From Sulfurospirillum sp. UBA1314 (GTDB taxonomy: Bacteria; Campylobacterota; Campylobacteria; Campylobacterales; Sulfurospirillaceae): a stretch of 11,940 bases of DNA. The translations under genes were made by a program, and so were the position numbers. This document shows positions 1 through 6,732 of the stretch, in pieces (the first letter of the stretch is position 1; each line of letters starts with the position of its first letter). Location: assembly GCA_002307095.1 (NCBI GenBank), contig DBTO01000134.1:1-11940 (forward strand), written 5' to 3'. The notes under the pieces were generated by a model that saw only the letters and a list, made by a program, of their open reading frames with translations, was not told where the DNA came from and made no database searches.

Positions 1-908
1 ACATCGTACCCTTTGAGCTCGATCTGGGCATTTTTGGCATTCCAGTTGATCAGCTTTAGTTGCTGAAAGTTGATCTGCGGATTGAGGGTTTGCGCTTTTG
101 CGATTAAAGTCTTAATCGGTAGCATCGGCGCTGTTTCACTCGAAGCGATAGGCGCCTCTTCTTTAGGAAACAGCACGGGACCGATGATCGCATCGATGCG
201 GCTCTCTTTTCCGCCACTTGCCAGTTTTGCCATCGGGACGGAGCTTAGAAGCGAAAGGTTCATAAAAGCACCGCTAAGGGTAATCAACAAAAAGATAGGA
301 AAAATCCACGTAAAAATCTTTACATGTAAACGTGAAAAAAGCGCTTGCGGCGTTTTGGGTTTGTTCGTGTAGGAGAAGATGATGATCAAAATAACGCCTG
401 AAATGACGATGCTCATCACACCCACAGCCATAAAACCAAAGAGCAAACGACCAAAAAAGCTAAAGGCGACTCCAAAAAGCTCTTTGTCAAAATCCAGCAC
501 TTTTCCGTAATGAAGCTTATTTAAAAAGCTTGCTAGCTGCGACTGTGCGCCTTCATCCTGAATCTTTTCACCACTGAGGGGATTGAAAAAAAGTGGGGCA
601 CTAAAACGGTGCGAAATGCTCAAAGCCGTCTCGCCTTTGGTTCCAGGAAGCGTGATAAGCAGGTTATTTTTGGGAAAGTTGGGGTCTTCCAAAACCTGAT
701 TGAGCATTGTTTCATACTCAATCTGCGTCACATCTACCCTCTCAATATGACGCGATGGCTTTTCCCACACTTGCAAATACGGTAGAAAAATAGCAAAAAT
801 GCCAAAGAAAACACTGATGTACATGACCAGTGAAACAACCATACCAAGAGCGGCATGAAGCCTTAAAAGGCGTTGTTTCCATAATTTGGATGCGTTGATC
901 TCATTCAT
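1..908 (-). CDS. PepSY-TM inner-membrane protein, probable siderophore-iron reductase (partial, C-terminus off the left edge)
   Basis: The reading frame opens with ATG at 908 and stays open to base 1, giving about 302 residues without the C-terminus. A first membrane helix (about 20-45) follows RLHAALG. A periplasmic PepSY-like segment spans about 55-140, including LFFNPLSGEKI. Helices follow at about 147-178 and 198-218, then a second extracytoplasmic region. Histidines 18 and 196 sit at equivalent places in an internal repeat (RLHAALG / RLHVKIF), each just before a helix, and H133 lies in LHYG. Such histidines are typical of PepSY-TM proteins. Family members such as FpvG and FoxB of Pseudomonas take part in periplasmic reduction of ferric siderophores. 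Here that role is inferred from the family plus the TonB-receptor operon. The start overlaps the end of the upstream small gene by 8 bp (ATGAATGA), which implies translational coupling. The family call is secure but the substrate is unknown. Confidence 0.85.
   Translation of the reverse strand, partial: MNEINASKLWKQRLLRLHAALGMVVSLVMYISVFFGIFAIFLPYLQVWEKPSRHIERVDVTQIEYETMLNQVLEDPNFPKNNLLITLPGTKGETALSISHRFSAPLFFNPLSGEKIQDEGAQSQLASFLNKLHYGKVLDFDKELFGVAFSFFGRLLFGFMAVGVMSIVISGVILIIIFSYTNKPKTPQALFSRLHVKIFTWIFPIFLLITLSGAFMNLSLLSSVPMAKLASGGKESRIDAIIGPVLFPKEEAPIASSETAPMLPIKTLIAKAQTLNPQINFQQLKLINWNAKNAQIELKGYD
319..330. repeat. Recurrent palindrome, copy 1
   Basis: Perfect TTTACATGTAAA inside the PepSY-TM gene, read in frame as LHVK (residues 195-198). 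Its CAT codon encodes H196, one of the family's repeat histidines. Confidence 0.85.
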
Positions 909-1200
909 ACAGCCATCCTAAAATGCCCACAACAATCAGTGTTGGAAGCACAAAACGAAGCAGTGCGCTAAGTTTGGTAGGTGCTAAGGCGACCCACAAA
1001 GCGACCGCCGCCCACGTCAAGGTGTTGTACAAAAGCGCGATCACAGCTAAATCATTTTTGAAAGGCGAATCAAAAGCAACCAAAACGCACAGGCTAAGAT
1101 ACGAAAGCACCAAACCGCCAAAGATGGCGGTGATGATGCGAAAGAGCCCAATTTTTTTACCATGGGACTCAGGAGTGGCTAAATAGCGATAAAGGTTCAT
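901..1200 (-). CDS. Small three-helix membrane protein, DUF3649-like, of the siderophore cassette
   Basis: This 99-residue protein has three predicted membrane helices (about 17-43, 51-73 and 77-98). The stretch RIITAIFGG, followed later by WAAVALWVALA, closely resembles the DUF3649 family pattern (R-x-x-A-x-FGG, then a W-V-x-A motif after the second helix). That match is from memory and was not searched. DUF3649 proteins are commonly encoded between TonB-dependent receptors and PepSY-TM proteins, which is exactly the arrangement here: 15 bp downstream of the receptor stop and overlapping the PepSY start by 8 bp. The ribosome-binding site is weak (GAAGAG), consistent with coupled translation. 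It probably assists the PepSY protein at the inner membrane, but no biochemical function can be read from the sequence. Confidence 0.85.
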   Translation of the reverse strand: MNLYRYLATPESHGKKIGLFRIITAIFGGLVLSYLSLCVLVAFDSPFKNDLAVIALLYNTLTWAAVALWVALAPTKLSALLRFVLPTLIVVGILGWLYE

Positions 1201-1215
1201 TTGAAGCGACTCTTC

Positions 1216-3231
1216 TTAGAAACGGTAGTCAAACGTCACGCCAAAGGTACGTGGTTGACCCACTTGTAAATTGGTTCCGCGATACGAATAGAGCACATCT
1301 TCATCCAACACATTTTTGACGTAGGTACGAATCGTATAGCTTTTGGTTTCATAGCCAAGATTGACATTGACCAGTGTGTATTTACCCGCTTTGGTCGTTT
1401 CAGTATTGGCAATATCGGAGTAGTATTCACCCACATATGAGAGATCACTTCCAAAGAAGAAGCCACCACCAAAGTGTTGCGTGAAGCCAACATTACCCGT
1501 AAAATGAGGCGCATAGTTGAACTCATTGCCTTTATACGTTGTACCTGTCGGTGCTTCGGTAATTTCAGATCGTAAGAGACCAAACCCACCGTGAAGTGCT
1601 AAATCAGACGTTAAACGATAGTTAACTTCCGCTTCAAAACCATAACTTTTCCCCTCAGGAATGTTCGTAATACGGTTGCTTAGCAAACCTTGATACCCTT
1701 CATAATCGTTGTAAAAAAGGTTGGTATTGAGCGTTAGGCTTTTATTGAGCATTAACGAACGTGTTGTCGCTTCATACGTCCAAACCTCTTCTTTATCAAA
1801 CTCATAATAACTATAAGGTGTCGATGAAATATAAATCGAACCGCCTCCTGGTGTATAGCCTTTACGCACGGTTAAGCCTAGATTGTGTTCTGGTGTCAAC
1901 TTATAGTTCAGACCCACTTTTGGAAGGAAAACCGTTTCAGCTGCGTCTGTATCGGTAGAGGCCATATTGGCACCTCTTTTGTAGGAAACATCCCTTTCTT
2001 GATGCTCTCTCTCCACACGTCCACCAAAAATTAAGTCTAAAGAATTTGTTACATGTAAAGACTCTTCCCCAAATAAAGCAGCCGTTGTGATCTTATCATC
2101 GCCACTCAACAACGTTTGTCCATCGGTGGCAATGTCTTGCGAACGGTCGTAAAAATAAAGCCCTACCATGCTGGTTAACAGCCCACCTTTAGGGTCATGC
2201 ACCAAACGCGTTTCAAAGGTCGTGCTCTTTTCATCCAGATCCAAAGGCATCACGAGTGTGGCTTGCTCAAAAGAGGCTTGATAGTCGCTGTGACCAAGCA
2301 GTGTATAGAGTTTCAGATCATCATTGATCGCGTATTCGACATCGACACTCACGGTTGTGTTGGTGGTGTCGGTGTAGCGCACAGGATTGACCGATGAGAC
2401 AACATCACGGAATAATGAAATATCAGGATTACTGATTTCATTCATATATTCGCCCTCTTGGCTACGATGCGATACGGTCGTCTTAACGATCAACCCTTCG
2501 ATATTTTTGGGAATCCAAAGCATCTTACCGCGTACACTTCCTTGCTTGATCTCGGAGGGATCCCAAGGAGTACTCGCTCCCGTATAATTGATAAATCCAT
2601 GTCCATAAACGCCCTGCGCAGCCAGTCGTAACGCCAACTCATCCTCTATGATAGGACCAGAGATCATCGCACCCAGAAGCGCTTTGTCATCTTCATTTTC
2701 ATAACCAATGCGCACTGCACCCTCAGGTTCAAACGTTGGATCTTTGGTATTGATCACAACGGCACCACCGATGCTATTGCGTCCTTGCGTTGTCGATTGT
2801 GGGCCACGAAGCACTTCGATCTGCTCAATATCCCAAGCACCGATGTCCAAATAACGCTGTCCGCTCCAACTCTCACTTAACCCATCCACACTCGTGCTAA
2901 TACGTGGACGAGCCCCCGAGATAAACGCGTGCATTCCCGTTGCAGGACCTGCACCACCGACACCACGAATGACGGGAAGATCGGCAGGATTATTGATCAT
3001 ATTGGGAACTTTTGACGCTACTTCGTATGCTGATTTTGTCTCGGAAGCATCAATGCTATCGCCCTTGAAAACACTCACCGCCGTCGTCGTCTCTTGCAAA
3101 GAACGCTCGATTTTTTCGCCCGTAACGGTCACTTCAGAGAGTTCCACCGTGGTATTGTTTTCTGAAAATGCAAGTGAAGGGAGCAGTAAACATACAGCCA
3201 AACTCATTTTCCACAATTTTTTTTCTAACAT
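1216..3231 (-). CDS. TonB-dependent outer-membrane receptor, probable ferric-siderophore receptor
   Basis: The 671-residue protein begins with a signal peptide of about 23 residues (LAVCLLLPSLAFS, then ENN). A TonB-box-like LSEVTVTG follows at 31-38. The plug domain (about 42-165) contains the family signature IEQIEVLRGPQSTTQGRNS and IGGAVVINTK. The rest is a 22-strand-type beta-barrel that ends in FGVTFDYRF with the C-terminal phenylalanine needed for outer-membrane assembly. Length and domain order are normal and there is no N-terminal signalling extension, so it should not act through a FecR/sigma pair. The ATG has a good site, AAAGGA, 7 nt upstream. An AraC-type regulator lies 125 bp upstream. 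A DUF3649-like and a PepSY-TM gene follow at once, pointing to ferric-siderophore uptake using TonB energy. Regulation is probably by Fur plus the neighbouring regulator. Uptake of another chelate such as heme or vitamin B12 is possible but less likely. Confidence 0.93.
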   Translation of the reverse strand: MLEKKLWKMSLAVCLLLPSLAFSENNTTVELSEVTVTGEKIERSLQETTTAVSVFKGDSIDASETKSAYEVASKVPNMINNPADLPVIRGVGGAGPATGMHAFISGARPRISTSVDGLSESWSGQRYLDIGAWDIEQIEVLRGPQSTTQGRNSIGGAVVINTKDPTFEPEGAVRIGYENEDDKALLGAMISGPIIEDELALRLAAQGVYGHGFINYTGASTPWDPSEIKQGSVRGKMLWIPKNIEGLIVKTTVSHRSQEGEYMNEISNPDISLFRDVVSSVNPVRYTDTTNTTVSVDVEYAINDDLKLYTLLGHSDYQASFEQATLVMPLDLDEKSTTFETRLVHDPKGGLLTSMVGLYFYDRSQDIATDGQTLLSGDDKITTAALFGEESLHVTNSLDLIFGGRVEREHQERDVSYKRGANMASTDTDAAETVFLPKVGLNYKLTPEHNLGLTVRKGYTPGGGSIYISSTPYSYYEFDKEEVWTYEATTRSLMLNKSLTLNTNLFYNDYEGYQGLLSNRITNIPEGKSYGFEAEVNYRLTSDLALHGGFGLLRSEITEAPTGTTYKGNEFNYAPHFTGNVGFTQHFGGGFFFGSDLSYVGEYYSDIANTETTKAGKYTLVNVNLGYETKSYTIRTYVKNVLDEDVLYSYRGTNLQVGQPRTFGVTFDYRF
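2049..2058. repeat. Recurrent palindrome, copy 2
   Basis: The 10-bp core TTACATGTAA inside the TonB receptor gene (11 of 12 for the long form; G replaces the first T). It is read as LHVT. Confidence 0.8.
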
Positions 3232-3238
3232 CCATTTG

Positions 3239-3244
3239 TCCTTT
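3239..3244 (-). promoter_or_regulatory. Ribosome-binding site of the TonB receptor gene
   Basis: AAAGGA on the minus strand lies 7 nt before the ATG at 3231 and supports that start, which also gives a complete signal peptide. Confidence 0.7.
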
Positions 3245-3286
3245 GTGTATCATGTTGTTGTTTTGATGGTGGAAGTGTGCCATTTA

Positions 3287-3301
3287 TGAGGATGATTATC
3301 A
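3287..3301 (-). promoter_or_regulatory. Fur-box-like operator and probable -10 of the TonB receptor operon
   Basis: The minus strand reads TGATAATCATCCTCA, matching 12 of the 14 specified positions of the Fur 7-1-7 consensus TGATAATnATTATCA. The GATAAT inside it (3295-3300) is also a plausible -10 hexamer, so iron-loaded Fur would block polymerase directly. It lies about 56 bp upstream of the receptor start codon. The match was read by eye; Fur binding is inferred. Confidence 0.6.
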
Positions 3302-3308
3302 ATAAATA

Positions 3309-3350
3309 AAGAGTCACGAAAGGGAAAAAAAGAGATAAAAAAGGGAAAAA
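3309..3350 (-). repeat. Two tandem 21-bp direct repeats, probable AraC-type activator sites
   Basis: On the minus strand two adjacent 21-bp units (3350-3330 and 3329-3309) agree at 17 of 21 positions. Each starts with TTTTTCCCTT and ends with CTCTT. A 21-bp period places both copies on the same face of the helix, as in the classic AraC half-sites. The array sits next to the expected -35 region if GATAAT at 3295-3300 is the -10, which is the position used by class II activators. It lies directly between the AraC-family gene and the receptor it should control. Recognition by that regulator is inferred. The T-rich composition makes some chance similarity possible, but the CCC and CTCTT matches are not explained by it. 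Confidence 0.5.
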
Positions 3351-3356
3351 TCTACT

Positions 3357-4343
3357 TTAAAAGAGCTGTTTGCGGTAAACACTCGGCGATACGCCAAAAT
3401 GTTCCATAAAGCGTTTGCTAAAATTGCCCGTATGCTTGTAGCCGACTTTAAACGCCGCCTCTTTCACACTATGATTTTTTTGAAGCAAGGTTTTTGCCAC
3501 ATCCAAGCGCTGCTTTTGGAGCATCTCATACACCGTCATGCCATAATACGCTTTAAAATCCTTTTTCAGGTAACACTCATTAATCGCCGAACGATAAGCA
3601 ATCTGCTTGATGGAAAGCTCTTTGTCGTACTCGTGTAAGATGATATGTCTCGCCTTTTCAAGTGAATGAATCGTCTTAATATCCAACGAAAAATCGGCGA
3701 TTTTGTGCATCGTGCTCATCATACGCTCAATCGTATAGTGCGCCAAATACATGATATGCGCCTCCAAATAGAGCACATTCAAAAGGTTTTCATCCATTTC
3801 GTGCGCATCAAACGCCTTTAAAATCTCCAATTGCCGCAGGTCAATCTCGCCACCTTCCAAAACAGCATAGCCATTCTGCTGCGTCTCCTCTGCCATCTTT
3901 GTGTACACCTCTTGATAATTTGAAATGAGATGAAACAACAACTCCTCTTTAATCCCAATCGTAATCGTACGGTAGCGTTTGCCCTTTTGCATCTGCATCT
4001 CCATACAAAACGCATGAGACGAAAATCCGATGAAAAAGCTGTTTTTCTTGATAAGGTATTGTGTTTTATTTTTAAACACATGCGTAAAGTCATCGCCCAG
4101 ATTAAACACCAACACAGCCCCTGGAATATCCGAAGAGAGCGACGTTATCGTGTCTTGATGCAAAACATACGCATACGTATACGCCGCCACACCGTTTCCA
4201 AGGTTGTACCAAATAAATGTCCCATCCCCCAATTCTGGTTTGACTTTCGCCAAAAAATTTTCACGCGAAAAAGGATACTGCTTCGTTTGAGCGATCTGCA
4301 ACAGATCGTAAGAATTAATACGCAACACAGAACTTTCGCTCAC
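3357..4343 (-). CDS. AraC-family (PchR-like) transcriptional regulator of siderophore uptake
   Basis: The protein has 328 residues with a C-terminal AraC DNA-binding domain at about 226-328. The first helix-turn-helix is at about 242-264 (SIKQIAYRSAINECYLKKDFK). The second is at about 292-316 and is followed by the family-typical FGVSPSVYRK. The spacing LKKDFKAYYGMTVYEMLQKQRL is characteristic of the PchR subgroup, which in Pseudomonas senses a ferric siderophore and activates its receptor gene. The N-terminal 220 residues form the presumed ligand domain. The start is GTG, chosen because AGGGGAAG lies just before it and no better ATG exists. The stop lies 125 bp upstream of the receptor gene in the same orientation, with no terminator seen between them, so read-through is possible. 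A Fur-like site in its own leader suggests iron repression. The inducing ligand cannot be deduced. Confidence 0.9.
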   Translation of the reverse strand: MSESSVLRINSYDLLQIAQTKQYPFSRENFLAKVKPELGDGTFIWYNLGNGVAAYTYAYVLHQDTITSLSSDIPGAVLVFNLGDDFTHVFKNKTQYLIKKNSFFIGFSSHAFCMEMQMQKGKRYRTITIGIKEELLFHLISNYQEVYTKMAEETQQNGYAVLEGGEIDLRQLEILKAFDAHEMDENLLNVLYLEAHIMYLAHYTIERMMSTMHKIADFSLDIKTIHSLEKARHIILHEYDKELSIKQIAYRSAINECYLKKDFKAYYGMTVYEMLQKQRLDVAKTLLQKNHSVKEAAFKVGYKHTGNFSKRFMEHFGVSPSVYRKQLF

Positions 4344-4374
4344 CCTCTTCCCCTAAAATAAAATTACCATAAGT

Positions 4375-4389
4375 TGAGAAACATTATCA
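4375..4389 (-). promoter_or_regulatory. Fur-box-like operator upstream of the AraC-family gene
   Basis: The minus strand reads TGATAATGTTTCTCA, matching 12 of 14 specified positions of TGATAATnATTATCA. It lies about 32 bp before the GTG start and just downstream of a likely -10 at 4406-4411. Repression by Fur is inferred from the match and from the iron-uptake context. Confidence 0.5.
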
Positions 4390-4405
4390 AACAAAGATAT
4401 TTTAT

Positions 4406-4411
4406 ATTGTA
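4406..4411 (-). promoter_or_regulatory. Probable -10 element of the AraC-family gene
   Basis: The minus strand has TTTTTGCTACAATAT, with TACAAT as a -10 hexamer preceded by TGC in a T-rich run, a common promoter form in Campylobacterota. There is no clear -35 hexamer. The transcript would start about 55 bp upstream of the GTG. Confidence 0.45.
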
Positions 4412-4453
4412 GCAAAAATTTAGATACTTGGGTTTTGTGGGGAGAATTTTGGG

Positions 4454-4465
4454 TTTACATGTAAA
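4454..4465. repeat. Recurrent palindrome, copy 3
   Basis: Perfect TTTACATGTAAA between the AT-rich membrane gene (27 bp past its stop) and the AraC-family gene. No promoter or terminator element coincides with it. Confidence 0.85.
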
Positions 4466-4491
4466 GACCTGTTTTCCGTTTTGTTCTCGCA

Positions 4492-5982
4492 TTAAAAATT
4501 TATATCAATGTTGTTAATAATTTCATAGACATAACTTTTACAAAAAGACTGATGTAGTTTTTTATCACTACGATTCACTATTTTAATCAAAATTAGATTT
4601 TTATCAATATAAACCTCGTCTATACTGATACTTTTATGAGGTTCTACTAAAGTTTTATCTTTTGATAACTGTATCAATAACTCATTTTTCAATTCTCCAT
4701 TTGGTAAAAACTGATACATCCTTACTTGATGATTATCATCAAGGCGATATTTTAGGGAATAAATAAAATTTTCTGTTGCAAAAGCAAAGTCACTATTTGG
4801 AATATTTACTGGATGTACAATATCATCAATATTAAATAAAGCCATAGAATTAAATACGTCTTTCCCTTCTACTCTATTAATATAAATCTTTTGCTTAAAT
4901 AATTCAGGCGAAATGTAAAATGAAGATCTATCAATTTCAATTAAATTTTTCTTCACCCTTGGCATAGAACAAATTTCTTCATCACTTTCTTTGAGGAATT
5001 GAGCTTTTAACTCTTTTTTTTCATATTTATTAACTTGTATATTTATACTCTCATGAATGAATTGTTGAATAATATTCTCAATATTTCTTTGGTGATAATA
5101 GTAGAGTACAGCATTCCAGAAATTATGTTTATATAAAAACTCAAATCGTTTTCCAAATGAATCTAAATCTGCATTAACTTTTGTCAATAAAGGTAATTTA
5201 TCTTGAATTAAAAGATTAGAAATAATTGTATTATTTTCTTTAATACGTATTTGAAGAGTGTATTTACCCTCATGCTCATCATAATCTACTTCAATTTTTT
5301 GTGAAGCTTCCTTATTTTTAGTATAGATGATTTCTTCATTTTGCAGTAGTTTCTCAATATTTGTATAACTAATTTTTGGTTCTTCCCAATACCCACACAT
5401 ACATCCTTCATTGGCACCAAACGATAAAAAATCAAATGGGTTATATTTATTGGGTAAGTTAATAAACTCATTAGAAGCTTGAAAAATATGATTTTTATCA
5501 GACTGTAGCATTTTCCCTATATTTTTTTCTACTTTGAAATGTGGAAATATCAAGTCAAGAATAGTTGTGTTTAATCCAAATATAGTAGAGATAACAATAA
5601 ACATTAAAATTAGCATTTTTTTAGAAAGTTGTGTTTTAAAATACTGTACAACTAACAAAGTTCCCAATATAACAACAAATGTCGGGAATACATGAATAAA
5701 CACTATAAAAGCAAGAATATATAAAAGCCCTATACTTAAGACAAATGCTCCAACAATACCAAGGGTTAATCCAAAAAATAATTTGATGTTTTTATCACCA
5801 TACGATACTAGAATAATCATTGATAAAATAAAAAGCGGAAACACTACATAAAATGTAATTGCTGGAGGCATGAATAATGATGAAAGTATTGAAACAATAA
5901 ATATTAAATATAACTTATATTGCCCCACAAAATTATACAATGAACTCAAATCAATATCATCATCATTATTATTCTTATTCAT
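4492..5982 (-). CDS. Unknown membrane protein with large C-terminal extracytoplasmic domain, AT-rich
   Basis: I do not recognise this 496-residue protein. An Asn/Asp-rich N-terminus (MNKNNNDDDID) is followed by about five hydrophobic helices: 23-38, 41-60, 67-94, 96-113 and 122-143. The loops GDKNIK and KTQLSKK are positively charged, so by the positive-inside rule they face the cytoplasm. The remaining 350 residues would then lie in the periplasm. That domain has no repeats or catalytic motif I can name. One feature is a CMC pair (C194, C196) in EGCMCGYWEEP, which could bind metal or form a disulfide. The ATG has AGGA 6 nt upstream and its own likely -10. Base composition is far from its neighbours: hand counts of two sample 60-base lines gave about 18% and 28% GC, against 55% for a line in the adjacent sirtuin gene. 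This suggests recent horizontal acquisition. It is complete and undamaged, and no insertion-sequence ends were found beside it. Confidence 0.8.
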   Translation of the reverse strand: MNKNNNDDDIDLSSLYNFVGQYKLYLIFIVSILSSLFMPPAITFYVVFPLFILSMIILVSYGDKNIKLFFGLTLGIVGAFVLSIGLLYILAFIVFIHVFPTFVVILGTLLVVQYFKTQLSKKMLILMFIVISTIFGLNTTILDLIFPHFKVEKNIGKMLQSDKNHIFQASNEFINLPNKYNPFDFLSFGANEGCMCGYWEEPKISYTNIEKLLQNEEIIYTKNKEASQKIEVDYDEHEGKYTLQIRIKENNTIISNLLIQDKLPLLTKVNADLDSFGKRFEFLYKHNFWNAVLYYYHQRNIENIIQQFIHESINIQVNKYEKKELKAQFLKESDEEICSMPRVKKNLIEIDRSSFYISPELFKQKIYINRVEGKDVFNSMALFNIDDIVHPVNIPNSDFAFATENFIYSLKYRLDDNHQVRMYQFLPNGELKNELLIQLSKDKTLVEPHKSISIDEVYIDKNLILIKIVNRSDKKLHQSFCKSYVYEIINNIDINF

Positions 5983-5988
5983 AAAAAA

Positions 5989-6016
5989 TCCTGAGAATTA
6001 AAATATAAAAATAATA
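5989..6016 (-). promoter_or_regulatory. Probable -10 (6011-6016) and ribosome-binding site (5989-5992) of the AT-rich membrane gene
   Basis: The minus strand reads TTTTTGCTATTAT, with TATTAT as a -10 preceded by TGC. AGGA follows 6 nt before the ATG at 5982. Both lie in the 43-bp gap after the sirtuin stop, so this gene can be transcribed separately from the metH block. The region is so AT-rich that chance -10 matches are likely. Confidence 0.4.
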
Positions 6017-6025
6017 GCAAAAATA

Positions 6026-6721
6026 TTACTGATGTAAAAAACTCTCCACATCCCCAACTATTTCATCCACCGCCTCAGTCGCCTTTTGATGCAACACTTT
6101 CGTATAAACCCTCTCATTGATTGCATCACTTTTCTCTAAATTATTGAGTATAGAAACTTTTACATGTAAAGCAAAATGATCCATTGCAACGACGTTTCCG
6201 CTTGAGCCGATGATGACTAAAAACTCACACTCTTCCATCGCTTCGTAGAGGTGTTCGTACATCGGAGCGGCTTCGCCGAAGAAGACGATGTCGGGGCGTA
6301 AACTTCCTCCACAGCTTTTACATGTAAAGGTTCGCTCTTGCTTGGTGTAGCCGATGAGATGGGTTGCGCCGCATTGTTCACAGCGAAGGCATGGTAAAAA
6401 ACCATGCAAGTGCAAAACCTCCTTGCAGCCTGCTCGCTCGAAAAGATCGTCGACGTTTTGGGTGATGATGGCGATGTCGTTGGGGTATTTTTCTTGAAGT
6501 TTTGAGAGAGCGTAGTGCGCGGCATTGGGTTTTACGGAGGCGAGTTGTTCGCGCCTTGCGTCGTAAAATGTGAGGGTATTTTTTCTATTCCAAGACAAAC
6601 ACCCCGCTTGACAAATCTCTTCGATGCGGTACTTTTCCCACAGTCCTCCTGTGTCGCGAAAGGTGGAGAGTCCACTTTCCGCACTGATGCCTGCCCCTGA
6701 GAAAATCACAACGCGTGCCAT
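6026..6721 (-). CDS. Sirtuin NAD-dependent protein deacylase, class III (CobB/SIRT5-like)
   Basis: The 231-residue protein removes acyl groups from lysines using NAD, in the cytoplasm. Visible motifs are GAGISAESGLSTFRD (NAD binding, 9-23), TQNVD (87-91), the catalytic histidine H106 in HLHG, and zinc ligands from C114, C117, C134 and C137 (plus a nearby C111). GSSGNV (172-177) follows. TFYDARR supplies the Y53-x-x-R56 pair that in SIRT5 and E. coli CobB binds the carboxylate of succinyl- or malonyl-lysine, so desuccinylase or demalonylase activity is expected. I start at ATG 6721 because a perfect AAGGAGG lies 6 nt upstream and the protein then begins MARVVIFSGAG as in relatives. A longer in-frame start at 6772 would overlap the hydrolase gene. 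The gene is 11 bp from the hydrolase stop, which overlaps the Shine-Dalgarno, so the two are probably co-translated. It contains two copies of the window's recurrent palindrome. Confidence 0.93.
   Translation of the reverse strand: MARVVIFSGAGISAESGLSTFRDTGGLWEKYRIEEICQAGCLSWNRKNTLTFYDARREQLASVKPNAAHYALSKLQEKYPNDIAIITQNVDDLFERAGCKEVLHLHGFLPCLRCEQCGATHLIGYTKQERTFTCKSCGGSLRPDIVFFGEAAPMYEHLYEAMEECEFLVIIGSSGNVVAMDHFALHVKVSILNNLEKSDAINERVYTKVLHQKATEAVDEIVGDVESFLHQ
6159..6170. repeat. Recurrent palindrome, copy 4
   Basis: Perfect TTTACATGTAAA inside the sirtuin gene, read as LHVK (residues 185-188). Confidence 0.85.
6317..6328. repeat. Recurrent palindrome, copy 5
   Basis: Perfect TTTACATGTAAA inside the sirtuin gene, 158 bp from copy 4. 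It is read in the other open frame as FTCK, and its TGT codon encodes zinc ligand C134. Confidence 0.85.
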
Positions 6722-6732
6722 GGTTTGCCTCC

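Noticed and set aside
70..372. Plus-strand open frame of 100 codons near the left edge
   Set aside because: It is antisense to the PepSY-TM gene, whose frame is continuous and conserved in character across the region.
2894..3289. Plus-strand open frame of 131 codons
   Set aside because: It lies opposite the conserved signal peptide and plug domain of the TonB receptor and has no recognisable protein features.
3302..3356. Rho-independent terminator after the AraC-family gene
   Set aside because: The minus strand is T-rich here but no inverted repeat precedes the T-runs; the tandem 21-bp repeats explain the composition.
3930..4361. Plus-strand open frame of 143 codons
   Set aside because: It is antisense to the AraC-family gene, is rich in Arg and His as expected for a shadow frame, and resembles no family.
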